Positions 44,593-54,318 of a DNA stretch of 64,000 nt are shown here, piece by piece (the first letter of the stretch is position 1; each line of letters starts with the position of its first letter). This DNA comes from Permianibacter sp046297695. GTDB taxonomy: Bacteria; Pseudomonadota; Gammaproteobacteria; Enterobacterales; Permianibacteraceae. The notes beneath the pieces were generated by a model. That model saw only the letters and a list, made by a program, of their open reading frames with translations, searched no databases and was not told where the DNA came from. The stretch spans positions 1 to 64,000 of the forward strand of contig JBKBHF010000012.1 in the NCBI GenBank assembly GCA_046297695.1, read 5' to 3'. The translations under genes and the position numbers were made by a program.

Positions 44593-45861
44593 TCAGGCAG
44601 CCAACTCCGGTGCCCTACCCGACTCGGCCTGAGCGCGAGCAACACGGATCATGTTCAGGCTGCGCGTCGGGGTCAGCTCTTGATTGGCGATACGCTGAAA
44701 CGCCGGCACGGTATGCATAGGCGGTACCGAAGCCATGCGCGGCGAGCCGATCAGGCAGTGCAACTCGGCGAGTATGACCAGATCGGCGTAGTCCGGGCGC
44801 GGATTCGGGCTGGTGTCACCTTCCCGCATCCAGTCATCGGCCACCGTCGCGGCCATGACGATCTCGCTGTTGAGGCCGTACTCACGCAGCAAGGTGGCAC
44901 CAAACAAGGCGCGCACCCGGCTCAAGCAGCGCTCCAGGCGCGGACCGTCCAGACTGAGTTCCGGCCACGCGGCGGCGTAAGACAAGGCCGCGATTTCGCC
45001 GGCAGCGTGCAACAGCCCGACCAGATAAGCACGGGCGGCAATCAGCCCCGGCGCAAACTCGCACAGCTGCGCACACAGGTAGGCCACTTCCCGGCTCTGC
45101 TTGACGGCATCGGCAAACTTGCCGGCAATGGCTGAATACCTATCAACGACCTGTTCCGAACCGGTAAAGAGATGCAGCAAGCGACGGCTGGTTTCGACAC
45201 CAAGCCGCGCCACGGCTTCAAAGCAGGACTGCACCGGGCCGGCTGCCAACATGAACGGATGATTGGCCGCACCGATGAGCCGCAAGGCGACCGAAGGTTC
45301 AATCATGGCCGCCTGTGCCAGCTGCGCCATGCCAAGTTGCGGGTGTTGAATCAATGCGCGGATACCGGCGGCGCCGTTGCGGCTGACTGGCAGCCGAACC
45401 TGCTGGCGTGGCAGATCGGTGAGCAACGAGGCGAACAGACGATCGTCGTCTTCCGACAGATCGAGCTCCAGCTCGTCCACTTGGTAAGCCACCCGCTCCG
45501 GCTCAGGCAGGGCCAGCATGACGCCCTGCGGCACCAGCAGCACCTTGGCGGTACTGTCAGCGACAACACGGTGTTGCCGTGGTCGCAGCGACGCCACCCC
45601 GACCAGCGAATTGGCGGTGCCGGCCTGCATGCGGCGGATGGCGCCATCACGGGCGATCAGGGCGAGCTCGCCTTCGAGCAGGAAAATCTCGTCGGTATCG
45701 ACTTCATCAAGCGCGGCCAGCTCCATGCCGCGACGGACATCCAGCAGCCGACATTGACGGGTGAGCAGAATGAGCTCCAACGCGCTGAGGCGACGGAACG
45801 GCAGAAACCGGGAGAGAGTATGGGGCTCGAGTACAACAGGAGAACTCATCGCCGTTGACAT
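44593..45861 (-). CDS. HDOD-domain protein with CRP-like N-terminal domain
   Basis: Protein of 422 residues from the ATG at 45861; the open frame runs further to 46074 but crosses a terminator. Residues 1-125 resemble a cyclic-nucleotide-binding beta roll (LLEGELALIARDG). Residues about 165-375 form an HDOD domain (ALIQHPQLGMAQLAQAAMIEPSVALRLIGAAN), the HD-related output domain of signalling proteins that lacks the full metal site. Related proteins act in motility and stress signalling, with no common biochemical role proven. An alternative ATG is at 45849. Confidence 0.8.
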   Translation of the reverse strand: MSTAMSSPVVLEPHTLSRFLPFRRLSALELILLTRQCRLLDVRRGMELAALDEVDTDEIFLLEGELALIARDGAIRRMQAGTANSLVGVASLRPRQHRVVADSTAKVLLVPQGVMLALPEPERVAYQVDELELDLSEDDDRLFASLLTDLPRQQVRLPVSRNGAAGIRALIQHPQLGMAQLAQAAMIEPSVALRLIGAANHPFMLAAGPVQSCFEAVARLGVETSRRLLHLFTGSEQVVDRYSAIAGKFADAVKQSREVAYLCAQLCEFAPGLIAARAYLVGLLHAAGEIAALSYAAAWPELSLDGPRLERCLSRVRALFGATLLREYGLNSEIVMAATVADDWMREGDTSPNPRPDYADLVILAELHCLIGSPRMASVPPMHTVPAFQRIANQELTPTRSLNMIRVARAQAESGRAPELAA

Positions 45862-45986
45862 CCTTGTTACGACGTACGGCCGCAGGATACTGCAATGGTC
45901 TGATCGATTCAATTCTGTGATCGTGTGCACAATGTCACGGTAAGTCACAGCGACAGGATTTTTTACAGTCCGCAGCGAGCGGCCAT

Positions 45987-46016
45987 AAAAAATGCCGGCA
46001 CATGGCCGGCATTTTT
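45987..46016. terminator. Terminator after potI
   Basis: AAAAATGCCGGC and GCCGGCATTTTT pair closely, flanked by A and T runs, so it is bidirectional in form. It ends the minus-strand putrescine operon 18 bp beyond potI. Confidence 0.9.
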
Positions 46017-46033
46017 CAGGAATTGCCAACGTG

Positions 46034-46903
46034 TCAGGGCGACGTGGACAAGGCCTGCTGCTGGCCTTCCGCAACCGCCTGCTCCATCTCGCGCTCGCGC
46101 TTCTTCTCCAACCGGTACATCAGCACGCCGGCAATGGTGATGGCCAACGTGACGATCAAAATGATGATGCTCGCCAACGCGTTGATCTTCGGGCTCACAC
46201 CCAAACGCACCGACGAGAACACCACCATCGGCAAGGTGGTCGAGCCCGGGCCGGAAACGAAGCTGGAAATCACCAAATCATCCAGCGACAAGGTGAACGC
46301 GAGCAACCAGCCGGAGATCAGTGCCGGGGCAATGATCGGCAGCGTGATGACAAAAAACACTTTCCACGGCGGTGCGCCCAAATCCTGCGCTGCTTCTTCG
46401 ATCGACTGATCCATCTCGCGCAGACGCGACGACACCACCACTGTCGTGAATGCAGCCGAGAACGTCGTGTGGGCAATCCAGAGCGTGGTGAACCCGCGTC
46501 CCTGTGGCCACCCGAAGGCTTGTTCCAGGGCAACGAACAACAGCAGCAGCGACAAGCCGGTGATGACTTCCGGCATCACCAGTGGCGCGGTGATCAGCGC
46601 CGAAAAAAACGTCTTGCCGCGGAACCGGCCCATGCGGGTCATCACAACCGCCGCCATCGTGCCGATGATCACCGCCGTTGTCGCCGTGACAAACGCAAGC
46701 TTCAGGCTCATCAGCGCGGCCGTCAGCATCTGCCGATCTTTGAACAGCTCGCCATACCACTTGGTCGAAAAACCGGACCAGACCGTCACCAAGCGGTTCT
46801 CGTTGAATGAGTAGACGATCAACAGGAACATCGGCACGTACAGGAAGGCAAACGCCAGAGCGAGCCAGGTCCACGATGCCAGCGAATTTTTGTTGGCGTT
46901 CAT
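46034..46903 (-). CDS. potI: Putrescine ABC transporter permease (PotI/SpuH)
   Basis: Protein of 289 residues with six membrane helices. The EAA loop that contacts the ATPase is visible as EEAAQDLGAPPWKVFFVITLPII. It matches the second permease of the PotFGHI/SpuDEFGH importer in the inner membrane. The start overlaps the potH stop by four bases. It is last in the operon. Confidence 0.95.
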   Translation of the reverse strand: MNANKNSLASWTWLALAFAFLYVPMFLLIVYSFNENRLVTVWSGFSTKWYGELFKDRQMLTAALMSLKLAFVTATTAVIIGTMAAVVMTRMGRFRGKTFFSALITAPLVMPEVITGLSLLLLFVALEQAFGWPQGRGFTTLWIAHTTFSAAFTTVVVSSRLREMDQSIEEAAQDLGAPPWKVFFVITLPIIAPALISGWLLAFTLSLDDLVISSFVSGPGSTTLPMVVFSSVRLGVSPKINALASIIILIVTLAITIAGVLMYRLEKKREREMEQAVAEGQQQALSTSP

Positions 46904-47808
46904 TTGCCCTCCTCCAGCTCTTTATTCTGGATGCGCTGGAAGATCGTGATCGGCAGAATCAACACGAACAGCATGGTGATCGCTACTGCGGATGCCACCG
47001 GCCAGTCACGGTTGTTGAAGAACTCCTGCCACAGCACCTTGCCAATCATCAGCTGATCCGGACCACCGAGAATTTCCGGGATCACGAACTCGCCAACGGC
47101 CGGAATGAACACCAGCATGCAACCAGCAATGACACCGTTGATCGACAACGGCACAGTGATTTTCCAGAACGCGGTGAAACGGTTCGCGCCCAGATCCGCG
47201 GCCGCTTCCAACAGGCTCGGATCATGTTTGACCAGATTGGTGTAGATCGGCAGCACCATGAACGGCAGGTAGGCATAGACGATGCCGATGTAAACCGCAA
47301 AATCGGTCTGCATCATCTGGATCGGTTCACTGGTAATGCCGGTCCACATCAGGAAATTGTTGATGAAGCCGTTGTTCTTCAGCAGACCAATCCAGGCGTA
47401 AATACGGATCAGCAGACTGGTCCAAGACGGCAGAATCACCAGCATCAGGAAAACTTGGCGCCAAGCGCCAGGCGCCCGGGCAATGGCGTAGGCGACCGGA
47501 TAGCCAATCAACAATGCCAGCAAGGTCGACACCGCCGCCATCTTCAACGAACCGAGATAGGCGTTGATGTACAGCAAATCGTCCAGATCAAACAGCCGCG
47601 TGTAGTTCTTGGTCAGCAGTTCGATATTGCCGGCCAGGTCGTATTCGAACGCCACCGGCGGCATGGCAATGGCAGGCTTCATGAACGAGATCACGAAGAC
47701 GATCGCAAACGGGATGAAGAAGAACAGGAACATCCACAGGTAGGGCGCGCCGATCACGAACCAGCGCGGCTGCGGCTTGAGCCGCTTCAGCACTGAAGGT
47801 TTGTTCAT
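46900..47808 (-). CDS. potH: Putrescine ABC transporter permease (PotH/SpuG)
   Basis: Protein of 302 residues with six helices. The EAA loop reads EAAADLGANRFTAFWKITVPLS. First permease of the putrescine importer. It overlaps potI by four bases and potG by four bases, so potG-potH-potI translation is coupled. Confidence 0.95.
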   Translation of the reverse strand: MNKPSVLKRLKPQPRWFVIGAPYLWMFLFFFIPFAIVFVISFMKPAIAMPPVAFEYDLAGNIELLTKNYTRLFDLDDLLYINAYLGSLKMAAVSTLLALLIGYPVAYAIARAPGAWRQVFLMLVILPSWTSLLIRIYAWIGLLKNNGFINNFLMWTGITSEPIQMMQTDFAVYIGIVYAYLPFMVLPIYTNLVKHDPSLLEAAADLGANRFTAFWKITVPLSINGVIAGCMLVFIPAVGEFVIPEILGGPDQLMIGKVLWQEFFNNRDWPVASAVAITMLFVLILPITIFQRIQNKELEEGK

Positions 47809-48944
47809 ATCGGCAGCACCACTACGCTTTCCGGCGCCCAGCTGACATAGACCTCGTCATCCCAGGTCGGCCGCTCGCTGACGTCACGCTCGAAGTTCGA
47901 CGCGTTGGCGAGAATCTTCTTACCGCTGTCGAGCCGGACGTGATAGACCGAATGGCTGCCAAAGTAGGCAATGTTGATCACCTTGCCGCGCGACACGTTG
48001 GTTTCCTGTGCCGGTTTGGCTTTGCTGACATCAATCTTTTCGGGCCGCACCGCCGCCCACAGCGTCTGCCCTTGCTCACCGGTGATGCCGTGGTTGATGA
48101 AGATGCGGGTCGGCAGATCGGCCGTTTCAATTTCGCAATGATCAGGCTCATCGACAATCAACTTGCCTTCGAACATGTTGATCGAGCCGATGAACTCGGC
48201 ACTGAACCGGCAGTTCGGTGTTTCATAAACCGTGGCCGGCGCACCGACTTGCAGGATCTTGCCCTTGCTCATGATGCCGATGCGCGACGCCATGGTCATG
48301 GCTTCTTCCTGATCGTGGGTCACCATGACGCAAGTGACACCGACCTTTTCAATGATGTCGACCAGTTCGAGCTGCATGCGCTCGCGCAGTTTCTTGTCGA
48401 GCGCACCCATCGGCTCGTCGAGCAACAGCAGCTTCGGCCGTTTGGCGAGCGAACGGGCCAACGCGACGCGCTGCTTCTGGCCACCCGACAGCTGGTGCGG
48501 TTTGCGTTTGGCATACGGCGACATGTCGACCAGTTTCAGCATCTCTTCAACACGAGCTTGAAGCTGCTCCTTCGGCATGCCGTCCTGCTTCAGACCGAAC
48601 GCGACGTTGTCGGCAACGGTCATGTGCGGGAACAGCGCGTAAGACTGGAACATCATGTTGGTCGGGCGCTGGTAGGACGGCACCTTGGCCATGTCCTGAC
48701 CGTCGATGGTGATGCGGCCCTCGGTTGGCTTTTCAAAACCGGCGAGCATGCGCAACAAGGTCGATTTGCCGCAGCCCGAGCTGCCGAGCAGCGCAAAAAT
48801 TTCCCCTTTTCGGATCGACAACTCGACGTTGTCGACGGCGGTGAAATCACCGAAGACTTTGCTGACTTTTTCGATTTTGACGTAGTGCTCGTCGGTCTTC
48901 GGTTTGGCCGCTGCGGAATGGGCCGGTTTCTCGACTGCCGCCAT
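47805..48944 (-). CDS. potG: Putrescine ABC transporter ATPase (PotG/SpuF)
   Basis: Protein of 379 residues. Walker A (GSSGCGKST), Q-loop, signature LSGGQKQR, Walker B (LLLLDEPMGALD) and the switch histidine (VTHDQEEA) are complete. A TOBE regulatory domain occupies the C-terminal third. The N-terminal extension rich in Ala/Lys is usual for PotG. It overlaps potH by four bases. Confidence 0.96.
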   Translation of the reverse strand: MAAVEKPAHSAAAKPKTDEHYVKIEKVSKVFGDFTAVDNVELSIRKGEIFALLGSSGCGKSTLLRMLAGFEKPTEGRITIDGQDMAKVPSYQRPTNMMFQSYALFPHMTVADNVAFGLKQDGMPKEQLQARVEEMLKLVDMSPYAKRKPHQLSGGQKQRVALARSLAKRPKLLLLDEPMGALDKKLRERMQLELVDIIEKVGVTCVMVTHDQEEAMTMASRIGIMSKGKILQVGAPATVYETPNCRFSAEFIGSINMFEGKLIVDEPDHCEIETADLPTRIFINHGITGEQGQTLWAAVRPEKIDVSKAKPAQETNVSRGKVINIAYFGSHSVYHVRLDSGKKILANASNFERDVSERPTWDDEVYVSWAPESVVVLPI

Positions 48945-49154
48945 GATTGCTCCGTTTGCTGCGCGCGCCCATCGACAACGGGCGCTCAGTGAAATTCGTT
49001 ACATCCACAACAGGGATTGGCTGGCCACGTGGGGCCGCTGAACCAAAGCCAGGCTTCGGGCAGCTCGCGGAACAGCAAATCCGGACATGTTTGTTTTCCG
49101 GCCAGAGTGACCAAAAATTGGCCAGCCATACGCCGAAAACAAAGATCAACTGAA

Positions 49155-49187
49155 AAAAAGCCCCGATGCGCGTGGCACCGGGGCTGG
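49155..49187 (-). terminator. Terminator or attenuator after potF
   Basis: On the minus strand AGCCCCGG and its complement CCGGGGCT-like arms pair around about 14 bases and end in seven T. It stands between potF and potG, so it probably lowers expression of the membrane and ATPase genes relative to the binding protein, as in many ABC operons. Confidence 0.8.
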
Positions 49188-49197
49188 TTTGACCATT

Positions 49198-50346
49198 TTA
49201 CTGGCCGGTCTTGACCTTGGTCCAGACCCGGGTCATCACCCGCTCGATATCCGCCGGCATGACTTTCAGCGTCCACAGCTTGGCCATGGTTGCCTGATCC
49301 GGGTAGATAGCGGTGTTGTTCTTGACCTCATCCGACACCATCGCCAGCGAGGCGCTGTTGCCGTTGGCGTACTGCACGTAGTTGGTGATCTTGGCGATCA
49401 CGTCCGGGCGCAGCATGTAGTTGATGAAAATGTGCGCATTTTCGACGTTTTTGGCATCCTTCGGGATCGCCATCATGTCGAACCACATTTCGGTGCCTTC
49501 CTTCGGAATGCTGTAGCCGATTTCAACACCGTTGTTGGCTTCCGCAGCACGGGCCTGGGCCTGGAATACGTCACCCGACCAGCCGACCGCGACGCAGATG
49601 TCGCCATTGGCCAGATCGTTGATGTACTGCGAGCTGTGGAAATAGGTGATGTGCGGACGAATCTTTTCCAGCAGCGGCAGCGCCACTTCGGTGTAGTCGG
49701 TTTCGACCAGCGAGGCCTGCTCCTTGCCGAGGTAGTTCAGCACCGGCGGCAGGATTTCCGACTGGGCATCAAGGAAGGCGACACCGCAAGCCTTCAGCTT
49801 GCTGATGTTCTCTTCTTTCAGGACCAGATCCCAGGAATCGACCGGGGCGTTCTCGCCGAGGATCTCCTTGACCTTCTTGACGTTGTAACCGATGCCGGTG
49901 GTACCCCACAGGTAAGGAATGGCGTGCTGGTTACCCGGATCGTAGTTTTCCAGGCGCTGCATCAGGCTGGTGTCCAGGTTGCCCCAGTTGGTCAGCTTGG
50001 TCTTGTCCAGCGGCTGGAACACGCCGGCCTGGATCTGACGGCCGAGGAACGAGCCCGACGGCACAACCACGTCGAAGCCGGTGCTGCCGGCCAGCAACTT
50101 GGCTTCCACCACTTCGTTGCTGTCGAACACGTCATAGACGACCTTGATGCCGGTTTCCTTTTCGAAATCCTGCAGCACGGTGTCGTCGATGTAGTCGCTC
50201 CAGTTGTAGACATGGACCACTTTTTCTGTGGCAGCCGGCGCCTCGGCCTGACTTTGTTGCTCGGTCTGTGCCGGTTCCTCGCTACAGGCCATCAGGCCCA
50301 GAGCGGCCAGCACGGCTACACCCAGAGTGAGCTTCTGCTTTGCCAT
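49198..50346 (-). CDS. potF: Putrescine-binding protein, predicted lipoprotein (PotF/SpuD)
   Basis: Protein of 382 residues. The mature part starts the polyamine-binding fold with VVHVYNWSDYIDD and has the SGSFLGRQIQAGVFQPL and VGWSGDVFQAQARA segments. The signal ends in a lipobox, LMAC-S, followed by an acidic, Gln/Ala-rich linker. E. coli PotF is soluble in the periplasm; here lipid anchoring is predicted. GAGGGGA precedes the ATG. Only one binding protein is present, whereas Pseudomonas has SpuD and SpuE. potG-potH-potI lie beyond a terminator. Confidence 0.95.
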   Translation of the reverse strand: MAKQKLTLGVAVLAALGLMACSEEPAQTEQQSQAEAPAATEKVVHVYNWSDYIDDTVLQDFEKETGIKVVYDVFDSNEVVEAKLLAGSTGFDVVVPSGSFLGRQIQAGVFQPLDKTKLTNWGNLDTSLMQRLENYDPGNQHAIPYLWGTTGIGYNVKKVKEILGENAPVDSWDLVLKEENISKLKACGVAFLDAQSEILPPVLNYLGKEQASLVETDYTEVALPLLEKIRPHITYFHSSQYINDLANGDICVAVGWSGDVFQAQARAAEANNGVEIGYSIPKEGTEMWFDMMAIPKDAKNVENAHIFINYMLRPDVIAKITNYVQYANGNSASLAMVSDEVKNNTAIYPDQATMAKLWTLKVMPADIERVMTRVWTKVKTGQ

Positions 50347-50367
50347 TGTTATTTCCCCTCAGTGGTT

Positions 50368-50390
50368 CACGCAGCTGACATGGCTGCGTG
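50368..50390 (-). other. Hairpin in the potF leader
   Basis: CACGCAGC and GCTGCGTG form an 8-bp stem with a 7-base loop between the spuC stop and potF. No T run follows. It may protect the potF mRNA or mark a processing site. Confidence 0.5.
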
Positions 50391-50517
50391 GTTGTTGTGC
50401 CCTGATTGCCTTTCGCCGCGCGGGAAAGCCGGCCCGGCGCAAGTCGCGCAAACCATAACAGCAGCGCGACGAGATTTACAGACCCTTTTCCGGCGAATTC
50501 ACGCGGTTCTTATCGGT

Positions 50518-51885
50518 TTAAAGTCCTAGCTCACGAGCGGTCAGATCCAGTGCGGTACGGGTCTTGGTCAACAGTTCATCAATCTGCGCTTCGGTGATCA
50601 CCAGCGGCGGCGACAGCAACATGGTGTCACCGGTGGCCCGCAGCACCAGACCGGTGCGCAATGCATGATCCCGGCACACCGTTCCGGTGCTGCCCGGCTT
50701 GGGGAAACGCTCTCGGCTTGTCTTGTTTTTGACCAGTTCAATGGCGCCGAGCAGGCCAACACTGCGCACCTCGCCAACCAGCGGGTGCTCGCGCAGCCGC
50801 TCCAACCCCTGTTTCAGGTAAGGGCCGAGCCGGTCTCGGACATTCTCGACGATGCGCTCGCGGCGCAGGATGCGGATGTTCTCCAGCGCCACGGCGGCGC
50901 AGACCGGATGACCAGAATAGGTGAAACCGTGGTTGAAGTCGCCACCCGCCTCGACCAGCAGTTTGGCAACTCGGTCGCCAACGATGACACCACCGATCGG
51001 CAGGTAGCCGGATGACAGACCCTTGGCAATCGGCATCAGATCCGGCTGGACGCCGAAATGCTGACAACCGAACCAGTTGCCGGTTCGACCGAAGCCGCAG
51101 ATGACTTCGTCGGTAACCAGCAGGATGTCGTATTTGCGGCAGATGCGCTGGATCTCGGGCCAATAGGTCGCCGGCGGGATGATGACGCCACCAGCGCCCT
51201 GAATCGGTTCACCAATAAAGGCGGCGACCTTGTCCGGGCCGATCTCCAGAATCTTGTCTTCCAGCCAGCTGGCCGCTTTCAGGCCAAACGCGTCCGAATC
51301 CATGTCGCCGCCGAGGCCATACCAATACGGTTGCTCGATATGGGCAATGCCCGGAATCGGCAGGTCACCCTGCTTGTGCATGTATTCCATGCCACCGAGC
51401 GAGGCACCGGCAACGGTAGAGCCATGATAGGCATTGCGGCGCGCGATAAAGGTCTTCTTTTCCGGCTTGCCCATCAGATCCCAATAACGGCGGACCATGC
51501 GCAGCACCGTGTCGTTGGCCTCCGAACCGGAGCCGGTGAAAAAGACATGGCCCATGCCGGGCGGCGCAACCTCGGCAATTTCCTTCGACAATTCGATGAC
51601 CGGCAAGGTCGTGGTGCGAAAGAAAAGGTTGTAGTACGGCAGCTCGCTCATCTGTTTGCTGGCCGCCTCGACCAACTCTTTGCGGCCATAACCGACATTG
51701 ACACACCAGAGCCCGGCAAATCCGTCGAGGATCTTGTTGCCGTCGGAATCCCACAGGTACACGCCTTCGGCACGGGTGATCACCCGCGCGCCTTGCGCCG
51801 CCAGGGCCTTGTTGTCGGAAAATGGATGCAGATGATAAGTGGCGTCGAGCGTGCGCAGCTCGGCCGTTGACAATGCAGCGGTCAT
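50518..51885 (-). CDS. spuC: Putrescine-pyruvate aminotransferase
   Basis: Protein of 455 residues from the ATG at 51885 (AGAGGTG upstream). Class III aminotransferase: GSGSEANDTVLR binds the cofactor phosphate, VTDEVICGFGRTG holds the Asp, and AKGLSSGYLPIGGV the PLP lysine. In Pseudomonas SpuC converts putrescine to 4-aminobutanal. Its position between spuB and the putrescine-binding gene matches the spu operon. Cadaverine and other amines could also be substrates. Confidence 0.92.
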   Translation of the reverse strand: MTAALSTAELRTLDATYHLHPFSDNKALAAQGARVITRAEGVYLWDSDGNKILDGFAGLWCVNVGYGRKELVEAASKQMSELPYYNLFFRTTTLPVIELSKEIAEVAPPGMGHVFFTGSGSEANDTVLRMVRRYWDLMGKPEKKTFIARRNAYHGSTVAGASLGGMEYMHKQGDLPIPGIAHIEQPYWYGLGGDMDSDAFGLKAASWLEDKILEIGPDKVAAFIGEPIQGAGGVIIPPATYWPEIQRICRKYDILLVTDEVICGFGRTGNWFGCQHFGVQPDLMPIAKGLSSGYLPIGGVIVGDRVAKLLVEAGGDFNHGFTYSGHPVCAAVALENIRILRRERIVENVRDRLGPYLKQGLERLREHPLVGEVRSVGLLGAIELVKNKTSRERFPKPGSTGTVCRDHALRTGLVLRATGDTMLLSPPLVITEAQIDELLTKTRTALDLTARELGL

Positions 51886-51990
51886 CGAAAAACACCTCTT
51901 AGCGTTGCTGGTCAACCGTCATTGCAGCTGACACTGTTTTCGCAACACCGGCCATTGCCGGTGCAGCGTTGTATCGGGCACAACTTTTAA

Positions 51991-52057
51991 GGAGGAGCGA
52001 CTTTAGCCGCACTGGCGTGAAATGCCCTCTGCGTCAATCGCGGCTACAACATCTCCC
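51991..52057. repeat. Degenerate REP-like palindrome
   Basis: GGAGCGACTTTAGCCGC at 51994-52010 and ATCGCGGCTACAACATCTCC at 52037-52056 form an imperfect inverted repeat. The arms match the element at 1-50 with several changes. It occupies the 280-bp gap between spuB and spuC. Confidence 0.65.
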
Positions 52058-52165
52058 ATAAAACACTGCTTGAATTTTTTTGATCGTTCCTGACAATTGC
52101 CGACAGGCGCGGCATTCTTGTGATGCAAAAAAATTGGGCGGCGTTTTACAAACGCCGCCCAGTCC

Positions 52166-53530
52166 TCACACATTCAACAGCAGGTAATCGCGCTCCCAGG
52201 AACTGATCACTGAGAAGAAGGTTTCATATTCCTTCTCTTTGACCGCGGAATAGGCGCGGACAAAGCGCTCACCGAGTACATGCTGCAGCTCATCGCTCTT
52301 GCGCAGCAACGCCACGGCATCAAGCAGATTGCGTGGCAATTCATACGGCAGGTTGTAGGCGCTGCCCTCGACCGGTTCCCGCGGTTTGATCTTCTGCACC
52401 ATGCCAAGATAGCCAGCGGCCAGCGACGCTGCCAACGCCAGATACGGGTTACAATCGGAACCGATGATGCGGTTCTCGACCCGGCGGTTGGCCGGCGACG
52501 AATGCGGCACCCGCAAACCGACCGTGCGGTTGTCATAGCCCCACTGTACGTTGATCGGCGCCGAGTTGAAGCGCGCGATCCGGCGATAGGAGTTGACGTT
52601 CGGCGCCATCAGACTCATCGCGGCCGGCAGATATTTCTGCAAACCACCGATGTAGTGGTAGAACAGCTCGCTCGGCTCGCCATCAGCGGTCGAGAAAATG
52701 TTCTGTTTGGTGTGCTTGTCGACAATCGACTGGTGCACGTGCATCGCCGAGCCGGCTTCGTTTTCCATCGGCTTGGCCATGAAGGTGGCATAGATGCCGT
52801 GGCGCAGCGCCACTTCCCGCATCGTGCGTTTGAACAGGAATACCTGATCGGCCAGATCAATCGGATTGCCGTGCAGGAAATTGACCTCCATCTGACCGGC
52901 ACCGTCCTCATGGATCAACGTATCGATGTCGAGTTCCATCGCCTCGCAGTAGTCGTACATGTCTTCGAACAGCGGATCGAACTCATTGACCGCATCGATC
53001 CCGTACGAACGACGCGCCGTTTCCTGGCGCCCGGAGCGACCGACCGGCGGCTCCAGCTTGTAGTCGGCGTCGGTGTTCTGTTTGACCAGATAAAACTCGA
53101 CCTCGGGTGCCATGACCGGCTCCCAACCTTGCAGATCGAACATCTTCAGCACTTTTTTCAGCACCGAGCGCGGCGCCAAATCAACCGGCGAACCGTCCCG
53201 GTAGAAGCAATCGTGAATGACCTGTGCGGTCGGCTCGGCTGCCCATGGCACCAGACAGACGGTCTTCGGATCCGGTCGCAACTCCATGTCGATTTCGGTT
53301 GGCGCGATCAGACTGTCTTCTTCATCGTCCGGCCAATCGCCGGTCACGGTCTGAATGAAAATGCCTTCCGGCAAGCGCATGTTCTCGCGGAAAAATTTCT
53401 TGGCCGGGACGATCTTGCCGCGCGCCACCCCGGTCATGTCCGGGACCATGCACTCGACTTCGGTGATCCCGCGCTCTTCAAACCATTGTTTCAAGACTTC
53501 TTCTTCGTGACCCGTTTGACCGTTACTCAT
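52166..53530 (-). CDS. spuB: Gamma-glutamylpolyamine synthetase (SpuB/PuuA-like)
   Basis: Protein of 454 residues of the glutamine-synthetase fold, without the adenylylation loop of GlnA. MVPDMTGVARGKIVPAKKF begins the beta-grasp domain. HVHQS, NSYRRIARFNSAP and ENRIIGSDCNPYLALAASLAAG belong to the catalytic domain. In Pseudomonas and E. coli such enzymes attach glutamate to putrescine or related amines using ATP. It overlaps the puuD stop by four bases. spuI at 54799 is a second, divergent member. Confidence 0.9.
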   Translation of the reverse strand: MSNGQTGHEEEVLKQWFEERGITEVECMVPDMTGVARGKIVPAKKFFRENMRLPEGIFIQTVTGDWPDDEEDSLIAPTEIDMELRPDPKTVCLVPWAAEPTAQVIHDCFYRDGSPVDLAPRSVLKKVLKMFDLQGWEPVMAPEVEFYLVKQNTDADYKLEPPVGRSGRQETARRSYGIDAVNEFDPLFEDMYDYCEAMELDIDTLIHEDGAGQMEVNFLHGNPIDLADQVFLFKRTMREVALRHGIYATFMAKPMENEAGSAMHVHQSIVDKHTKQNIFSTADGEPSELFYHYIGGLQKYLPAAMSLMAPNVNSYRRIARFNSAPINVQWGYDNRTVGLRVPHSSPANRRVENRIIGSDCNPYLALAASLAAGYLGMVQKIKPREPVEGSAYNLPYELPRNLLDAVALLRKSDELQHVLGERFVRAYSAVKEKEYETFFSVISSWERDYLLLNV

Positions 53531-54318
53531 AAATCTCTCGCTTGCATCCGTTTTTTGCAGGCCTCACCAAAGGCCGCGAACAATTTGACTGAAACCGGGT
53601 TGTCCCACGCCTTCCATTCCGGGTGCCACTGCACCGCCAGCGCGAAGGATTTCGCCGTGCTTACACTGTAGGCCTCAATCAGCCCGTCGGGGGCCGTTGC
53701 CTCCACTTTCAGGTTCGGCGCCAGCTGGTCGATACCCTGCCCGTGCAGGGAGTTGACCTCAATGCGCGGCTGGCCGAGCAAACCTGCCATGACCCCGCCC
53801 GGCGTCAGTGCGACTTCGTGGGCGGGGCCATACTGCTCGTCCAGCGGATCGTCCTTATCCTCCCGGTGATCCGAGAGGCCGGCCACTTTGTGCACCTCCT
53901 GATGCAGGGTGCCACCAAAGGCCACATTCATTTCCTGGAAACCGCGACAGATGCCGAACACCGGCACCCCGGCCGCAATCGCCGCCGGGATCAGTCCCAG
54001 CACCGTTTCGTCGCGGTGCGGATCGTTCAAATCCTCGGCTTTCTGCCGCTCGCGGCCATAACGGTGTGGTTCGACGTTCGAATAACTGCCGGTCAGCACG
54101 ATGCCGTCAAAGCGTTCGATGAGCTCGGCGTCCGGTATCGAACCGGCAAACGCCGGCAGCAGCACCGGCAGCACACCGGCGCAGCGCTCGACCGCGCGGA
54201 TGTATTTGTCGCCTACCATATGAAACGGATGCGGCCCGAACAAACGGACATCGGAAATGATGGCCACCAGCGGTCGGCGACCGTTTGGCTTGGCATGAGC
54301 TTGCGTCTTGTCGTTCAT
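53527..54318 (-). CDS. puuD: Gamma-glutamyl-GABA hydrolase, class I GATase-like
   Basis: Protein of 263 residues (SpuA in Pseudomonas) from the ATG at 54318; a TTG at 54354 also lies in frame. The catalytic triad is visible: Cys in VFGICRGFQEMN, His and Glu in VQWHPEW. It hydrolyses gamma-glutamyl-GABA to glutamate and GABA, the last step of the glutamylated putrescine route. It overlaps spuB by four bases and is first in the minus-strand operon. Confidence 0.93.
   Translation of the reverse strand: MNDKTQAHAKPNGRRPLVAIISDVRLFGPHPFHMVGDKYIRAVERCAGVLPVLLPAFAGSIPDAELIERFDGIVLTGSYSNVEPHRYGRERQKAEDLNDPHRDETVLGLIPAAIAAGVPVFGICRGFQEMNVAFGGTLHQEVHKVAGLSDHREDKDDPLDEQYGPAHEVALTPGGVMAGLLGQPRIEVNSLHGQGIDQLAPNLKVEATAPDGLIEAYSVSTAKSFALAVQWHPEWKAWDNPVSVKLFAAFGEACKKRMQARDL

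Noticed and set aside
52280..53671. 463-codon plus-strand frame opposite spuB
   Set aside because: Antisense shadow of spuB, a clear glutamine-synthetase-fold gene.
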